Part shown: one piece after another, positions 8,368 to 17,600 of the stretch | Numbering within the stretch: position 1 is the first letter of the stretch | How the letters are laid out: the number at the start of each line of letters is the position of its first letter | DNA from: Alkalihalobacillus pseudalcaliphilus | GTDB taxonomy: Bacteria; Bacillota; Bacilli; Bacillales; Bacillaceae_D | Direction: 5' to 3' | DNA: 64,000 nucleotides | NCBI GenBank assembly: GCA_001038565.1 | Contig: LFJO01000005.1 | Coordinates: forward strand, 428,314-492,313 | Translations under genes and position numbers: made by a program | The notes under the pieces: generated by a model | The model's database searches: none | What the model saw: the letters and a program-made list of their open reading frames with translations, nothing else | Told to the model about the DNA's origin: nothing

Positions 8368-8823
8368 TTATTTGACAAGTGTGATTAATGACTGAATTAA
8401 TGAGAAGCTGTCTTTGGAAATATTATTTTTTAACTCCTGTTGGTCTAAATGACTCATTTTACCAAGAACCTTAGAAACATCTTGTTCAAGGTTTTGGATT
8501 TTTAGTCGTAGTTCTTGAATGTCGACTTCTTCTGAATGCCTAGTGATGATATTTTTCTTTATGGCTTCTAATGACATTCCTTTTGCTTTACAATTTTCAA
8601 TATAATGAAGGCGCTCAACCTGTGATTCATCATAATAACGATAGTTAGAAGAAGACCGTTCCACTTTTAATAAGCCTAAATTTGTATAGTAGTCGATCGT
8701 ACGTTTTGTTACATGCGATTTTTCTGCTAATTCACCAATTTTTAATTTCGTATTCCCAAGTGATAAACCTCCAAACTGTAACGTGATCGTTAAATGTACT
8801 ACTATTATACTGTTTTTTTGCAA
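8368..8823 (-). CDS. MerR-family regulator with uncertain or damaged start
   Basis: The conserved part, KLKIGELAEKSHVTKRTIDYYTNLGLL, begins near 8745 and is a MerR DNA-binding domain; a coiled coil (IQELRLKIQNLEQDVSKVLGKM) follows. The frame stays open to a TTG at 8823, but that codon has no ribosome site and lies upstream of a TATAAT sequence. A strong GGAGG sits just before the conserved region, yet the TTG it serves (8757-8759) is one base out of frame and reads only five codons. Either an unusual start is used or one base has been lost. Confidence 0.7.
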   Translation of the reverse strand: MQKNSIIVVHLTITLQFGGLSLGNTKLKIGELAEKSHVTKRTIDYYTNLGLLKVERSSSNYRYYDESQVERLHYIENCKAKGMSLEAIKKNIITRHSEEVDIQELRLKIQNLEQDVSKVLGKMSHLDQQELKNNISKDSFSLIQSLITLVK

Positions 8824-9216
8824 ATAGATAAATAGTATTTACAGTGTTTTACAGCTTTTAAGAATAAAAGATTAAAGAAATAGGCAACTTTTTTTATCAA
8901 AGATGTCTCTTACATAGTAGAGATAAGAAAAGGAGGGAAGTATTTGGGAGTATGGCAGATTTTTTTAACCGTCTAGAGAGAGCATTTTAGAGGTGTTATA
9001 AGTGTAAGTGAGTGGGTAGTAAAAAAGCAAACCAATGCGAGAAAATGTCTTGGAGTTAAGCCTGAAAGTAACAACACCAAAGCACAAAAAGGGCTCTAGT
9101 GTTGTAAGGCAAAGTAGTATGCTCATTGATAGAAGCAAGTTTAACACAGCCTAACAGCAATGGCCCTAACTTCTTTTTCAAATTCAACATAGCGAATCCC
9201 GATTCACTCCGTCACT
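8824..9216. other. Gene-poor stretch with a possible lost target of the MerR regulator
   Basis: Divergent from the MerR gene there is a strong ribosome site, AAGGAGGG (8931-8938), followed by a TTG at 8944 that reads only ten codons (LGVWQIFLTV). This looks like the beginning of a gene whose body is gone. The remainder to 9216 shows no plausible coding. Confidence 0.4.
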
Positions 9217-9221
9217 AAAAA

Positions 9222-9251
9222 AAGCTCGCTCCATAAAATAGGAGCGAGCTT
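9222..9251. terminator. Strong bidirectional terminator
   Basis: AAGCTCGCTCC (9222-9232) and GGAGCGAGCTT (9241-9251) form a perfect 11-bp stem with A and T runs on either side. It ends the leftward small membrane protein gene. Confidence 0.9.
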
Positions 9252-9257
9252 TTTTCA

Positions 9258-9449
9258 TTAGCTAATGATCATATAAACAAAGAATCCGATAATGAGTATG
9301 AGCGGAAGAATAAGAATATAAATGATCGACATGTTCTTAAAGCTTTTTTGGCTAGAATAATTTGTATCATCCGCATTTAAGCCAGCCATGATCGTAATGA
9401 CAAGACCAATGACACTAGCAATGGCCGCAAAGATTATAAGATAAATCAT
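9258..9449 (-). CDS. Small two-helix membrane protein, unknown function
   Basis: A 63-residue protein with two membrane helices (about 2-22 and 41-62) joined by a polar loop (NADDTNYSSQKSFKN). AAAGGAG lies 9 nt before the ATG and a strong terminator follows, so it is a well-formed gene. I do not recognise the family. Confidence 0.7.
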   Translation of the reverse strand: MIYLIIFAAIASVIGLVITIMAGLNADDTNYSSQKSFKNMSIIYILILPLILIIGFFVYMIIS

Positions 9450-9532
9450 AAAACGGAACTCCTTTAAATGAAAGACTATTACTTAAAGCTTAACATATTT
9501 CCTCTTTAAAGAGCTTGCTTGATGGCCTATAT

Positions 9533-10900
9533 TTAGACACCGGAGGCCAAATGCTTCTCAGCCCTTCGCTGAACAATCATCAAACGGACAAAGAAACCAA
9601 TGGCTGCACAGGTGAGACCGATCGTAATGCCAACCCAAAAGCCTTTTGGACCAAGCTCAGTAAAAGCGGCCAATGAATACCCGACTGGAATACCAATAAT
9701 CCAATAGGAAGTAAAGGCAATAATGAACGGTAATTTGACATCTTTAAAGCCCCTTAATACACCTTGTAAACTAGATTGCAAGGCATCGGATATTTGATAA
9801 AAAATCGCAATAATAAAGAACTGACCTGCTAATATAATTACGTCTCTTTCCGTTGAATAGATGCTAGCAATATCTTCACGGAAGATAAAGAGGAAAATCG
9901 AGGCAATGGCTAAAATACCGACACCGCCGCCAACACCTACATACGTATACTGTTTGGCTGCATCTAACTTTTTTCCACCAACCGAATAACCAACGAGAAT
10001 CGTTAAGGCCATCGATATACTTAAAGGAATCATAAAGATAAGTGAGGTGAAATTTAAAGCAATTTGATTGGCTGCTATCGTAACGGTAGAAAACATCATC
10101 CCGATCAGTAATGTCATCACCGCAAAGATACTCGCTTCAAAAAAGATGGATAAACCAATAGGAACGCCAATACTTAGCTGCTCCTTCCAAGCCTTTAAAG
10201 ATGGTTTAAACCAGTTGACAAAAATTTTGTAGGGACGCATAGGACTAAGCTTAAAAGTCATATATGCTCCTAGAAATAAAATAATCCAATACGTAATTCC
10301 CGTCGCATAACCAGCCCCGATACCGCCTAAAGCAGGTAAGCCAAAATTTCCAAAGATTAATCCGTAGTTTAACAGAGCACTAATGGGAACCGCAATAATG
10401 GTAATAAACATCGTAATCCTCGTAAAACCTTGTGCATCAAAGAAATTCCGAATAACCGTAAATAAAAATAAAGGTAAAATTCCAGTAGATAAACCGACTA
10501 AATAATGAAATGCAATATGATGGACATTCGGATCAAGATTCATAATGGCTAGTAATGGGTCCAAAAAAAGAGCCCCTGCTATAAACACAAGAACAGCTAG
10601 ACCGATTGCTAAATAAATAAATTGTGTAATCGTAAAGCTAATTTTATGTCTTTGACCAGATCCCATGTATTGAGCGACTATCGGCGTGACGGCTAATAAA
10701 ATACCATTAATACCTGTAAAAACAGGCATCCAGATGCTTGAGCCTATCGCCACCCCGGCAAGATCATCAGTACCGGCTCTTCCACTCATCATCGTATCGA
10801 CTAATGAAATGGCATGTAAGCCGAGTTGTGTGACCATAATGGGCCATAATATCGTTAAAAAGAGAGAGAATTTCTCTTTAAATGTTGTAGCATGATACAT
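9533..10900 (-). CDS. MATE family multidrug/toxin extrusion transporter
   Basis: A 455-residue protein with twelve membrane helices. ILWPIMVTQLGLHAISLVDTMMSGR and the repeat half starting LSIGVPIGLSIFFEASIF are typical of MATE (NorM-like) proteins, which export cationic drugs in exchange for Na+ or H+. Start 10900 has GAGGTGAGAGC directly before it; the frame extends upstream into the preceding gene. It lies 23 bp after the TetR gene on the same strand, so the regulator probably controls the pair. Confidence 0.93.
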   Translation of the reverse strand: MYHATTFKEKFSLFLTILWPIMVTQLGLHAISLVDTMMSGRAGTDDLAGVAIGSSIWMPVFTGINGILLAVTPIVAQYMGSGQRHKISFTITQFIYLAIGLAVLVFIAGALFLDPLLAIMNLDPNVHHIAFHYLVGLSTGILPLFLFTVIRNFFDAQGFTRITMFITIIAVPISALLNYGLIFGNFGLPALGGIGAGYATGITYWIILFLGAYMTFKLSPMRPYKIFVNWFKPSLKAWKEQLSIGVPIGLSIFFEASIFAVMTLLIGMMFSTVTIAANQIALNFTSLIFMIPLSISMALTILVGYSVGGKKLDAAKQYTYVGVGGGVGILAIASIFLFIFREDIASIYSTERDVIILAGQFFIIAIFYQISDALQSSLQGVLRGFKDVKLPFIIAFTSYWIIGIPVGYSLAAFTELGPKGFWVGITIGLTCAAIGFFVRLMIVQRRAEKHLASGV

Positions 10901-10923
10901 GCTCTCACCTCTTTCTGTTTCAT

Positions 10924-11499
10924 TTAGCTTTTTGTGAGCCCGGACCAGTAAACGTGCCACGATGCTTCTAGTTTTCTTTTTGTACGATCTAATCCACCGT
11001 AAACGAGTTCTAGACAAATGGAATCGATTAAAGCAGAGAAAGAAAGAGTAGCCGTTTTGGCATCAACTTGAATAATTTGGTTTCGTTCTGCTTGTTCAAA
11101 TTGTTGAAAATATAAAGCATCAACGGCATCAATATAGTCATAAACGGCATTCATAACTTGTTCATATAAATGAATAGATGGAAAAAATGAGATACGGAGC
11201 GAAAACTTTAGACGGTAATCGTCTTGGTAGCGCTCCATATAACTGCTTAATGCATCAAGCAGACAGTCATACAAAGGCTGTTTGGCTTTTAATTCAAGAG
11301 AGTGACGAATTCTACGCAATTCGATGTCAAAAGTCTCTTCCACAAGCTGTAAATAGAGTTCGTCTTTATTTTTGAAATGGGAGTAGATGGATTGTTTTTT
11401 GATACCGACTTTATCAGCAATTTGTGACAATGATGTTCCTTCGTATCCTTGTGTGGCAAAAAGCTCTAGAGCAGCCTTTTTAATCGCGTCATAACTCAT
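10924..11499 (-). CDS. TetR-family transcriptional repressor
   Basis: 191 residues. The N-terminal helix-turn-helix reads AIKKAALELFATQGYEGTSLSQIADKVGIKKQSIYSHFKNKDELY; the remainder is a ligand-binding domain. Start 11499 is chosen for AAGGAGA 4-5 nt upstream. It is the first gene of a TetR-MATE operon with a perfect inverted repeat in its promoter region, so autorepression relieved by a MATE substrate is likely. Confidence 0.92.
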   Translation of the reverse strand: MSYDAIKKAALELFATQGYEGTSLSQIADKVGIKKQSIYSHFKNKDELYLQLVEETFDIELRRIRHSLELKAKQPLYDCLLDALSSYMERYQDDYRLKFSLRISFFPSIHLYEQVMNAVYDYIDAVDALYFQQFEQAERNQIIQVDAKTATLSFSALIDSICLELVYGGLDRTKRKLEASWHVYWSGLTKS

Positions 11500-11533
11500 A
11501 GGATCTCCTTCTTGTATTAAGTCTTTATCTAAC

Positions 11534-11549
11534 TGACGACCGTTCGTCA
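11534..11549. promoter_or_regulatory. Putative TetR operator in the TetR-MATE promoter
   Basis: TGACGA-CCGT-TCGTCA is a perfect 6-bp inverted repeat with a 4-nt centre. On the minus strand it overlaps a -35-like TTGACG; TAAAGA is spaced 17 nt downstream. Position and symmetry fit a TetR binding site. Confidence 0.7.
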
Positions 11550-11786
11550 AGTCATTTTAACAAAGAACAATGGGGTTGGCAATGTGTTTTCTTTAGGAAT
11601 TTAATGGGCAATACTTATTTCTCTTAACGAATAGATGTGTCTCGCACATACATGGGTACTACTCCAGTTAAAAACACCATGCCTGGGACAATGTAATCAA
11701 GACTCCGTGAGCAAAAACTAGAATTCGTGCATATGAGTTAAGGATCTTGCTGATTCGCTTCATTTTTTAACCTAATGAAAAAATAT

Positions 11787-11802
11787 TCAAATAGGTATTT
11801 GA
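11787..11802. promoter_or_regulatory. Upstream CadC-type operator
   Basis: TCAAATA-GG-TATTTGA is a perfect 7-bp inverted repeat just upstream of the -35 box of the cadC promoter. It resembles the known CadC/ArsR operators with TCAAA and TTTGA half-sites. Confidence 0.7.
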
Positions 11803-11805
11803 TTG

Positions 11806-11834
11806 TTGACAAATCATGTAGAGATTCATAGAAT
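11806..11834 (+). promoter_or_regulatory. Sigma-A promoter of the cadC-cadA operon
   Basis: TTGACA (11806-11811), a 17-bp spacer and TAGAAT (11829-11834). Near-consensus and placed between two operator-like inverted repeats. Confidence 0.85.
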
Positions 11835-11842
11835 GGAATTAA

Positions 11843-11858
11843 TCAAATGAATGTTTGA
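11843..11858. promoter_or_regulatory. Downstream CadC-type operator
   Basis: TCAAATGAATGTTTGA has TCAAA and TTTGA half-sites 6 nt apart, close to the plasmid CadC operator. It overlaps the expected transcription start, so binding would block the promoter. Confidence 0.75.
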
Positions 11859-11873
11859 ATGAGGTGGTTGGAA

Positions 11874-12263
11874 ATGGTAAAATCAGAAAAACTTACAAAA
11901 CAAACAGATATGTGCGAAGTATTTTGTTACGATGAGAAAATCGTGGAGACAGTAAAGGGGAAAATGGAGCAAGTTGAATTAAGTCCAGTAGCCGCTATTT
12001 TTAAAGCTCTTGCTGATCCAACGAGATTAAAAATAACCTATTCATTAACCCAAGAAGAGGAGTTATGTGTTTGTGATGTTGCCAATATTATTGGAGCCAC
12101 AACAGCGACAACTTCTCACCATTTACGTATGCTTAAAAATCTTGGCATTACAAAAAGTAGAAAAGAAGGTAAGCTTGTTTTTTATTCTATTGATGATAAG
12201 CACATTGAAGAGCTCGTCATGACGGCACTTGTACATGCGGGGGAAGGCAAAGGAAGTGATTAA
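11874..12263 (+). CDS. cadC: CadC, ArsR-family Cd/Pb/Zn-responsive repressor
   Basis: A 129-residue winged-helix repressor. The four cysteines of the CadC metal site are present: Cys14 and Cys18 (CEVFC) and Cys65 and Cys67 (ELCVCDVA). The recognition helix region is TATTSHHLRMLKNLG. Metal binding should release it from the two TCAAA/TTTGA sites upstream. Start 11874 follows GAGGTGG by 7 nt; an in-frame ATG at 11859 overlaps that ribosome site. cadA follows without a gap. Confidence 0.94.
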   Translation: MVKSEKLTKQTDMCEVFCYDEKIVETVKGKMEQVELSPVAAIFKALADPTRLKITYSLTQEEELCVCDVANIIGATTATTSHHLRMLKNLGITKSRKEGKLVFYSIDDKHIEELVMTALVHAGEGKGSD

Positions 12264-14405
12264 ATGGCTAAGCATCAAGAGGAAGTTTATCGTCTTACTG
12301 GGTTGTCATGTGCTAGCTGTGCTGTGACCTTTGAAAAAAATGTGCGTAATCTAAATGGAGTGTCAGAAGCTAAGGTGAATTTCGGAGCTTCCAAAATTAC
12401 GATAACTGGAGCTGCAACTGTTGCTGACATTGAAAAAGCCGGTGCATTTGATGGTATCAAAATTGTTGAAAACAACCAATCGGAAACATTTCAAAAGAAG
12501 CGACTATGGCAAGGGAACTTACACGTTATCATTTCCGCATTACTTATTTTAGCGGGCTTAATTTTGCAAGCCAATTTAGGGTCTGGTCATCCTATTGTCA
12601 CGAGTGCATTTCTAGCAGCAATGGTGATCGGTGGTTATTCCCTTTTTATGACGGGACTCAATAATTTACTTAGACTACGCTTTGATATGAAAACATTAAT
12701 GACCATAGCTGTTATTGGTGCAGCGATTATTGGTGAATGGGTTGAAGGGTCTATTGTCGTCATTTTATTTGCGATAAGTGAGGCACTTGAACGCTATTCA
12801 ATGGATAAGGCCAGACAATCGATTCAATCGTTAATGAATATTGCTCCAAAAGAAGCTCTTATTCGTCGCGATGGGATTGAACAAATGCTCCATGTCGATC
12901 AAATTAACATTGGTGATACGATGATTGTGAAGCCGGGACAAAAGCTCGCCATGGATGGTCAAGTCCTTCAAGGAAGGTCAGCTATTAATGAAGCGGCGAT
13001 AACCGGTGAGTCTATACCACAAGAGAAACAATCAGGAGACTTCGTTTATGCAGGTACATTAAATGAAGAAGGTATTTTAGAAGTAGAGGTGACGAAATAC
13101 GTTCAAGATACGACGATAGCAAAAATTGTACATCTTGTTGAAGAAGCTCAGGCCCAGCGTGCTCCAGCACAAGCCTTTGTTGATAAATTTGCTAAATATT
13201 ATACGCCTGCCATCGTCTTATTAGGTGCACTGGTTGCGATTGTGCCACCAGCTTTCTTTGGACAAATATGGTCTGATTGGATCTATCTTGGTCTTGCGGT
13301 TTTAGTTGTTGGTTGCCCGTGCGCTTTGGTTATTTCAACACCTGTTGCGATCGTGACAGCAATTGGAAATCTAGCTAAAAACGGTGTTTTAATTAAGGGC
13401 GGTGTTTATTTAGAAGAAGCGGCCGCTCTAAAGGCGATTGCTTTTGATAAAACGGGTACATTAACTTACGGGAAACCGGTAGTAACTGAGTTTTTACCAA
13501 ACGAGAAATATCATGATCAAGAAAATTTATTAGCCATAATTGGTGCTTTAGAAAGCCAATCTCTTCACCCATTAGCCTCAGCAATTGTAGAAAAAGCAAA
13601 GCTAGAAGGGTTTGATTATGAAGGATTAAATGTTCAGAATTTCCGCTCGATTACAGGTAAAGGAATCGAGGGAGAAATTGATGGTACGTTTTATGTCATC
13701 GGAAAGCCAGAATATATGAAAGGAATCGTGACAACGGAGGATTACCGACAATTTGAAGGACATGTACTTCGTTTACAGGAACAAGGAAAAACCGTCATGT
13801 TGGTTGGTGCGGAGGATCAATTACTGGCACTGATTGCCGTAGCAGATCAAGTTCGTTCGATTAGTAAAAACACAATGAAGCAATTAGCTTTATCAGGCGT
13901 ACAAAATACGGTCATGCTTACCGGTGATAATCAAAGAACGGCAGCAGCAGTTGGAAAAGAGGTTGGAGTTACTGATGTTCGGGCCGAGCTATTACCGGAA
14001 GATAAATTAAAGGTAGTTAAACAATTAAGGGAAAAGCATCAACACGTAGCCATGGTTGGTGATGGTGTCAATGATGCTCCGGCGTTAGCGGCGGCGAGTG
14101 TTGGAATTGCGATGGGTGGTGCCGGTACGGATACGGCCTTGGAAACAGCAGATATTGCTTTAATGAGTGACGATTTGAGGAAATTACCTTTTACAATAAA
14201 GGTTAGTCGTAAAGCTCTAACGATTATTAAGCAAAATATTATCTTCGCACTAAGTATCAAAGCGATTGCCTTATTACTCGTTATTCCAGAATGGTTAACG
14301 CTATGGATGGCAATACTTGCAGATGTTGGAGCGACACTTTTGGTCACATTAAATGGTATGCGTCTCGTTCGAATGAAGGATGAAGATGAAGCTCACCACA
14401 ATTAA
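12264..14405 (+). CDS. cadA: CadA, P1B-type Cd/Zn/Pb-exporting ATPase
   Basis: A 713-residue metal pump. An N-terminal HMA domain carries CASC (Cys16, Cys19). The TGES actuator motif is at 247-250, the metal-site CPC at 351-353, and the phosphorylated Asp395 lies in [15 protein letters not shown] and HPLA (nucleotide domain) are intact. It exports Cd(II), Zn(II) or Pb(II) across the cell membrane. The ATG follows the cadC stop directly, with AAGGAAGTGA as ribosome site, so the two are co-transcribed and probably translationally coupled. Confidence 0.95.
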   Translation: MAKHQEEVYRLTGLSCASCAVTFEKNVRNLNGVSEAKVNFGASKITITGAATVADIEKAGAFDGIKIVENNQSETFQKKRLWQGNLHVIISALLILAGLILQANLGSGHPIVTSAFLAAMVIGGYSLFMTGLNNLLRLRFDMKTLMTIAVIGAAIIGEWVEGSIVVILFAISEALERYSMDKARQSIQSLMNIAPKEALIRRDGIEQMLHVDQINIGDTMIVKPGQKLAMDGQVLQGRSAINEAAITGESIPQEKQSGDFVYAGTLNEEGILEVEVTKYVQDTTIAKIVHLVEEAQAQRAPAQAFVDKFAKYYTPAIVLLGALVAIVPPAFFGQIWSDWIYLGLAVLVVGCPCALVISTPVAIVTAIGNLAKNGVLIKGGVYLEEAAALKAIAFDKTGTLTYGKPVVTEFLPNEKYHDQENLLAIIGALESQSLHPLASAIVEKAKLEGFDYEGLNVQNFRSITGKGIEGEIDGTFYVIGKPEYMKGIVTTEDYRQFEGHVLRLQEQGKTVMLVGAEDQLLALIAVADQVRSISKNTMKQLALSGVQNTVMLTGDNQRTAAAVGKEVGVTDVRAELLPEDKLKVVKQLREKHQHVAMVGDGVNDAPALAAASVGIAMGGAGTDTALETADIALMSDDLRKLPFTIKVSRKALTIIKQNIIFALSIKAIALLLVIPEWLTLWMAILADVGATLLVTLNGMRLVRMKDEDEAHHN

Positions 14406-14419
14406 AAGGAGAACAGTTA

Positions 14420-14806
14420 ATGGAATTTACTATGAATGAACATAGCTTTTCAACGAAATTACCTTTCGGAGAGTTAGAAGTTTCCGGAAATGAAGAGTAT
14501 GGTTTTCGACCATATCAACTACTTGTCTCAGCCGTGACTGTTTGTAGTGGCGGGGTACTTCGTAAGATATTAAATAAACAAAGGCTCACTTTTGAGGATA
14601 TTAAATTAAGAGCTGATGTCACAAGAAATGAGGCAAGCGTCAACGAAATCACAGATATTCATATTCATTTCACGATTATTGGTAGTCAAATAAGTGATGA
14701 AAAGCTTGAAAAGGCGTTAGCTTTAACAAGGAAAAATTGTCCAATTGTCCAATCGGTAAAAGATAGCATACGTATAACCGAAACATTTGAACAAACGAAA
14801 ATGTAA
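14420..14806 (+). CDS. OsmC/Ohr-family protein
   Basis: 128 residues of the OsmC-like fold. PYQLLVSAVTVCSGGVLRKIL contains the first conserved Cys and ALTRKNCPIVQSVKDSI the second; such cysteines reduce organic peroxides in Ohr/OsmC enzymes. This is the short YhfA-like branch, for which the substrate is not established. It is the third gene of the cad operon, 14 bp after cadA and ahead of the terminator, suggesting a thiol or oxidative-stress role during metal exposure. Confidence 0.85.
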   Translation: MEFTMNEHSFSTKLPFGELEVSGNEEYGFRPYQLLVSAVTVCSGGVLRKILNKQRLTFEDIKLRADVTRNEASVNEITDIHIHFTIIGSQISDEKLEKALALTRKNCPIVQSVKDSIRITETFEQTKM

Positions 14807-14809
14807 AGA

Positions 14810-14860
14810 AACTCTCCGTTTTATGTACGATGAATCGTTACATAAACGGAGAGTTTTTTG
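14810..14860 (+). terminator. Terminator of the cad operon
   Basis: AACTCTCCGTT (14810-14820) pairs with AACGGAGAGTT (14845-14855) and the pairing continues inward; a T run follows. It begins 4 nt after the stop codon. Confidence 0.92.
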
Positions 14861-15390
14861 TTAGGGTGTGTATCTAGAAGGATGAGGACCTTCATGTGCA
14901 GAGCATGGAGAGATACGAGAGATAACACCTTCCAAAAAAGCAATTAAAATCTTACGTGTAGATATGCAGAGAAGTAAGAGCAAAATGTCCAGATATCACT
15001 ACATGAAATATTACATTCCTGAGACTAGATGAAATCTTTTTGTTATATAGCCGTTCTTTTCCTAGAGGAAGTTTGTCAATTTACCATCATTTTATTGAAA
15101 GAATAGGACGATAGAAAGATATCTTGAAAAAGCATTTAGTTATTATTACTTGTTTTAACAATAAGTGGTTTACAAGTAATTGCCTATTCATTTATGATCA
15201 TTTCATCAATAAAATTAACAAAAGAATCAGAATTTTTTTTCGCCGAAAGTGATTTCAGCTATGTGAAGTGGGGGCATTACCAACTTAGGGAGGTGATGCA
15301 AATAAGAGCATAAGTAAGAATGATGTGATCACAAATGTTATCTTCTGAACCGAGGAATCTATATTTGGATAACAAAGGGAGGAATGAGAT
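14861..15390. other. Long leader region upstream of the alkaline protease gene
   Basis: A 530-bp AT-rich stretch without a convincing gene or a clear sigma-A promoter. A strong ribosome site AGGGAGGTG near 15289 is followed by a six-codon frame (GTG ATG CAA ATA AGA GCA, stop), possibly a leader peptide. Extracellular protease genes in Bacillus often have long upstream control regions bound by several regulators, which may apply here. Confidence 0.4.
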
Positions 15391-16542
15391 GTGAATCAAG
15401 GATGGAAAAAACTTCTCACAATGACAGCGGTTGTTTTATTATTTTCATTAACAAGTATGACAGTATTGGCAGATGAAGAGAAAAAGACCTATTTAATCGG
15501 GTTCCATAATCAGCTAGATGTCAACGAATTTATTGAGGAGGATGTAACGAATACAAATGGCGTGCAATTATATACGTCAGAGGATAAGTCTGCACAGGTA
15601 CAATTAGAGGTCTTACATGAATTTGAGCAAATCCCAGTTGTTGCTGTTGAGCTGAGTCCAGCTGATATCAAGGCATTAGAGGCAGAGTCAGGTATTGCCT
15701 ATATTGAAGAAGACTTTGACGTTACGATTGCGAACCAAACCGTACCGTGGGGAATCGCTCAGGTACAAGCTCCACAAGCGCATGAATTAGGCCACAGTGG
15801 GTCAGGAACAAAAGTAGCGGTACTTGATACTGGTATTGCTGAGCATGCTGATTTATTCATTCATGGAGGAGCAAGCTTTGTTGCAGGTGAGCCAGATTAT
15901 CATGATTTAAATGGGCACGGAACTCACGTAGCAGGAACAATCGCTGCACTTAATGATGGAGCCGGAGTAATCGGTGTTGCACCAGACGCAGAATTATATG
16001 CGGTCAAAGTATTAGGGGCAAGTGGTAGTGGTTCGGTAAGTTCAATTGCACAAGGTTTAGAATGGGCTGGTGATAATGGTATGGACGTAGCCAATCTAAG
16101 CTTAGGTAGCCCGGTTGGTAGTGATACGTTAGAGCAAGCAGTTAATTACGCAACGGATTCAGGGGTTCTTGTTGTGGCTGCTTCTGGTAATAGTGGGTCA
16201 GGGACTGTTTCTTACCCAGCTCGATATGATAACGCATTTGCTGTTGGTGCAACAGACCAAGTGAATAACCGTGCAAGCTTTTCACAATATGGAACGGGGT
16301 TAGATATTGTCGCACCTGGTGTTGAAGTTGAAAGTACGTACTTAAATGGTGAGTATGCGAGCTTGAGTGGTACTTCCATGGCGACACCACATGTCGCGGG
16401 GGTCGCGGCGTTAATAAAAGCTAAAAATCCAATGTTATCTAATGAAGAGATTCGTCAGCAATTAGTTCAGACAGCTACACCGTTAGGAAGTGCTGATATG
16501 TATGGAAGTGGTTTAGTTAATGCAGAGGTGGCTGTACAATAA
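15391..16542 (+). CDS. aprE: Secreted high-alkaline subtilisin (prepro-protease)
   Basis: 383 residues. Signal peptide about 1-27 (KKLLTMTAVVLLFSLTSMTVLA), an I9-type propeptide to about 114, then mature enzyme from NQTVPWGIAQVQAP, giving 269 residues, the length of high-alkaline subtilisins such as Savinase. Catalytic Asp146 (VLDTGI), His176 (HGTHVAG) and Ser329 (GTSMATPHVAG) are intact, as is the oxyanion Asn in ASGNSG. It degrades proteins outside the cell. The GTG start at 15391 follows GGGAGGAATGAGAT. Monocistronic, with its own terminator. Confidence 0.95.
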   Translation: MNQGWKKLLTMTAVVLLFSLTSMTVLADEEKKTYLIGFHNQLDVNEFIEEDVTNTNGVQLYTSEDKSAQVQLEVLHEFEQIPVVAVELSPADIKALEAESGIAYIEEDFDVTIANQTVPWGIAQVQAPQAHELGHSGSGTKVAVLDTGIAEHADLFIHGGASFVAGEPDYHDLNGHGTHVAGTIAALNDGAGVIGVAPDAELYAVKVLGASGSGSVSSIAQGLEWAGDNGMDVANLSLGSPVGSDTLEQAVNYATDSGVLVVAASGNSGSGTVSYPARYDNAFAVGATDQVNNRASFSQYGTGLDIVAPGVEVESTYLNGEYASLSGTSMATPHVAGVAALIKAKNPMLSNEEIRQQLVQTATPLGSADMYGSGLVNAEVAVQ

Positions 16543-16571
16543 GAGAATATAAAAATTTTACTTAAAAATCC

Positions 16572-16615
16572 AAAAGTCGATGGCCTTATACATGAAAGGT
16601 CATCGACTTTTTTGT
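16572..16615 (+). terminator. Terminator of the protease gene
   Basis: AAAAGTCGATG (16572-16582) pairs with CATCGACTTTT (16601-16611), with further pairing inside and a T run after it. Confidence 0.9.
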
Positions 16616-16636
16616 GAATAAAAGGTCTAAGCGTAC

Positions 16637-17434
16637 TCATTGATTTTGATCGGTACTCTCGACTTCTTCTTGCATCGGAAGTGGGAGTGTAGGCATTAAT
16701 CCATTCGAATTGCCACTATAAAACTGCGGTACTTCACCAGGAATAAAAGCAAAGCCTACAGGAATCGTGGTGCTAACTGGGTCCTCATAAGTGGCGAAAG
16801 GGATAATAATTTTTGCATTCACTTCAAAATCGATCGCCATGCGTAAAAACGTATTGTTAATGCCGAGCTGCTCGGCCCGTTCATTTAAATCAACGTCGAT
16901 ATCGGCAAGGGCAATGAATTCAATGGGAACTTTGGGCCCTAAGCTTGCAAGTAAGCTACTGCCCGTCGCATGACCAAGCGGTATATTATATAATAAACGA
17001 ATTTCATTCCCATCATTTTCAGCATTTGTTGAAGATACAGCTTCTATATCTTCAATCAGAGTCCCCTTCTCTAATAGATGGATATACTCTTGAGAATTGG
17101 CGATTAATGACGTCAGCATATTTTTATAAATCTCTGTATCAAAGTAATAATAGATTAAGTTGCCATTTGGGTCTAATTCGTATTTTAAAGTTTCATTGAG
17201 GTTGACCGTTTCTTCTGAACGACTGACTGCATATTCAATAATACTTGTTCCTATTTTTTGCGTTTCCATTTGGGCGATATTTGAAATGGCTGGCCGTATT
17301 TGTTTTTCAACAATTAAAAAGCCAATCAATGTCATCAATACAAATAAAATAAAAGAAATGACAAGACGCTGTCCAAAGCTAATTTCCGTTTTATTTTTAT
17401 TGAGATAATATTTCTTACGTGAACGATTAAGCAT
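16637..17434 (-). CDS. yunB: Sporulation protein YunB
   Basis: 265 residues, near the usual YunB length. One N-terminal membrane helix (about 25-43, LVISFILFVLMTLIGFLIV) anchors a larger outer domain. The family block PLGHATGSSLLASLGPKVPIEF is clear. In B. subtilis YunB is made in the mother cell under sigma-E and is needed for normal spore formation, with unknown mechanism. AAGGAGG lies 5 nt before the ATG. It converges on the protease gene. Confidence 0.9.
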   Translation of the reverse strand: MLNRSRKKYYLNKNKTEISFGQRLVISFILFVLMTLIGFLIVEKQIRPAISNIAQMETQKIGTSIIEYAVSRSEETVNLNETLKYELDPNGNLIYYYFDTEIYKNMLTSLIANSQEYIHLLEKGTLIEDIEAVSSTNAENDGNEIRLLYNIPLGHATGSSLLASLGPKVPIEFIALADIDVDLNERAEQLGINNTFLRMAIDFEVNAKIIIPFATYEDPVSTTIPVGFAFIPGEVPQFYSGNSNGLMPTLPLPMQEEVESTDQNQ

Positions 17435-17600
17435 AAGATCCTCCTTAAGCTTAAGACATAGATGTCGTTATTTTAATCTATATGCACAAATGTGCGAGAC
17501 TTGAACAAGATCTTTTCTAAGAGGAAAACACAAAAGTATGAGTAAAATTGCAGCGACAAACAACGTGAATTAAAATAAGACTATAAAGGGGGAGAATATC

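Noticed and set aside
10686..10895. Rightward frame opposite the MATE gene
   Set aside because: It lies entirely inside a well-supported transporter gene on the other strand and has no start signal.
14879..14944. Short gene upstream of the protease gene
   Set aside because: A 21-codon frame without a proper ribosome site; composition like the flanks.
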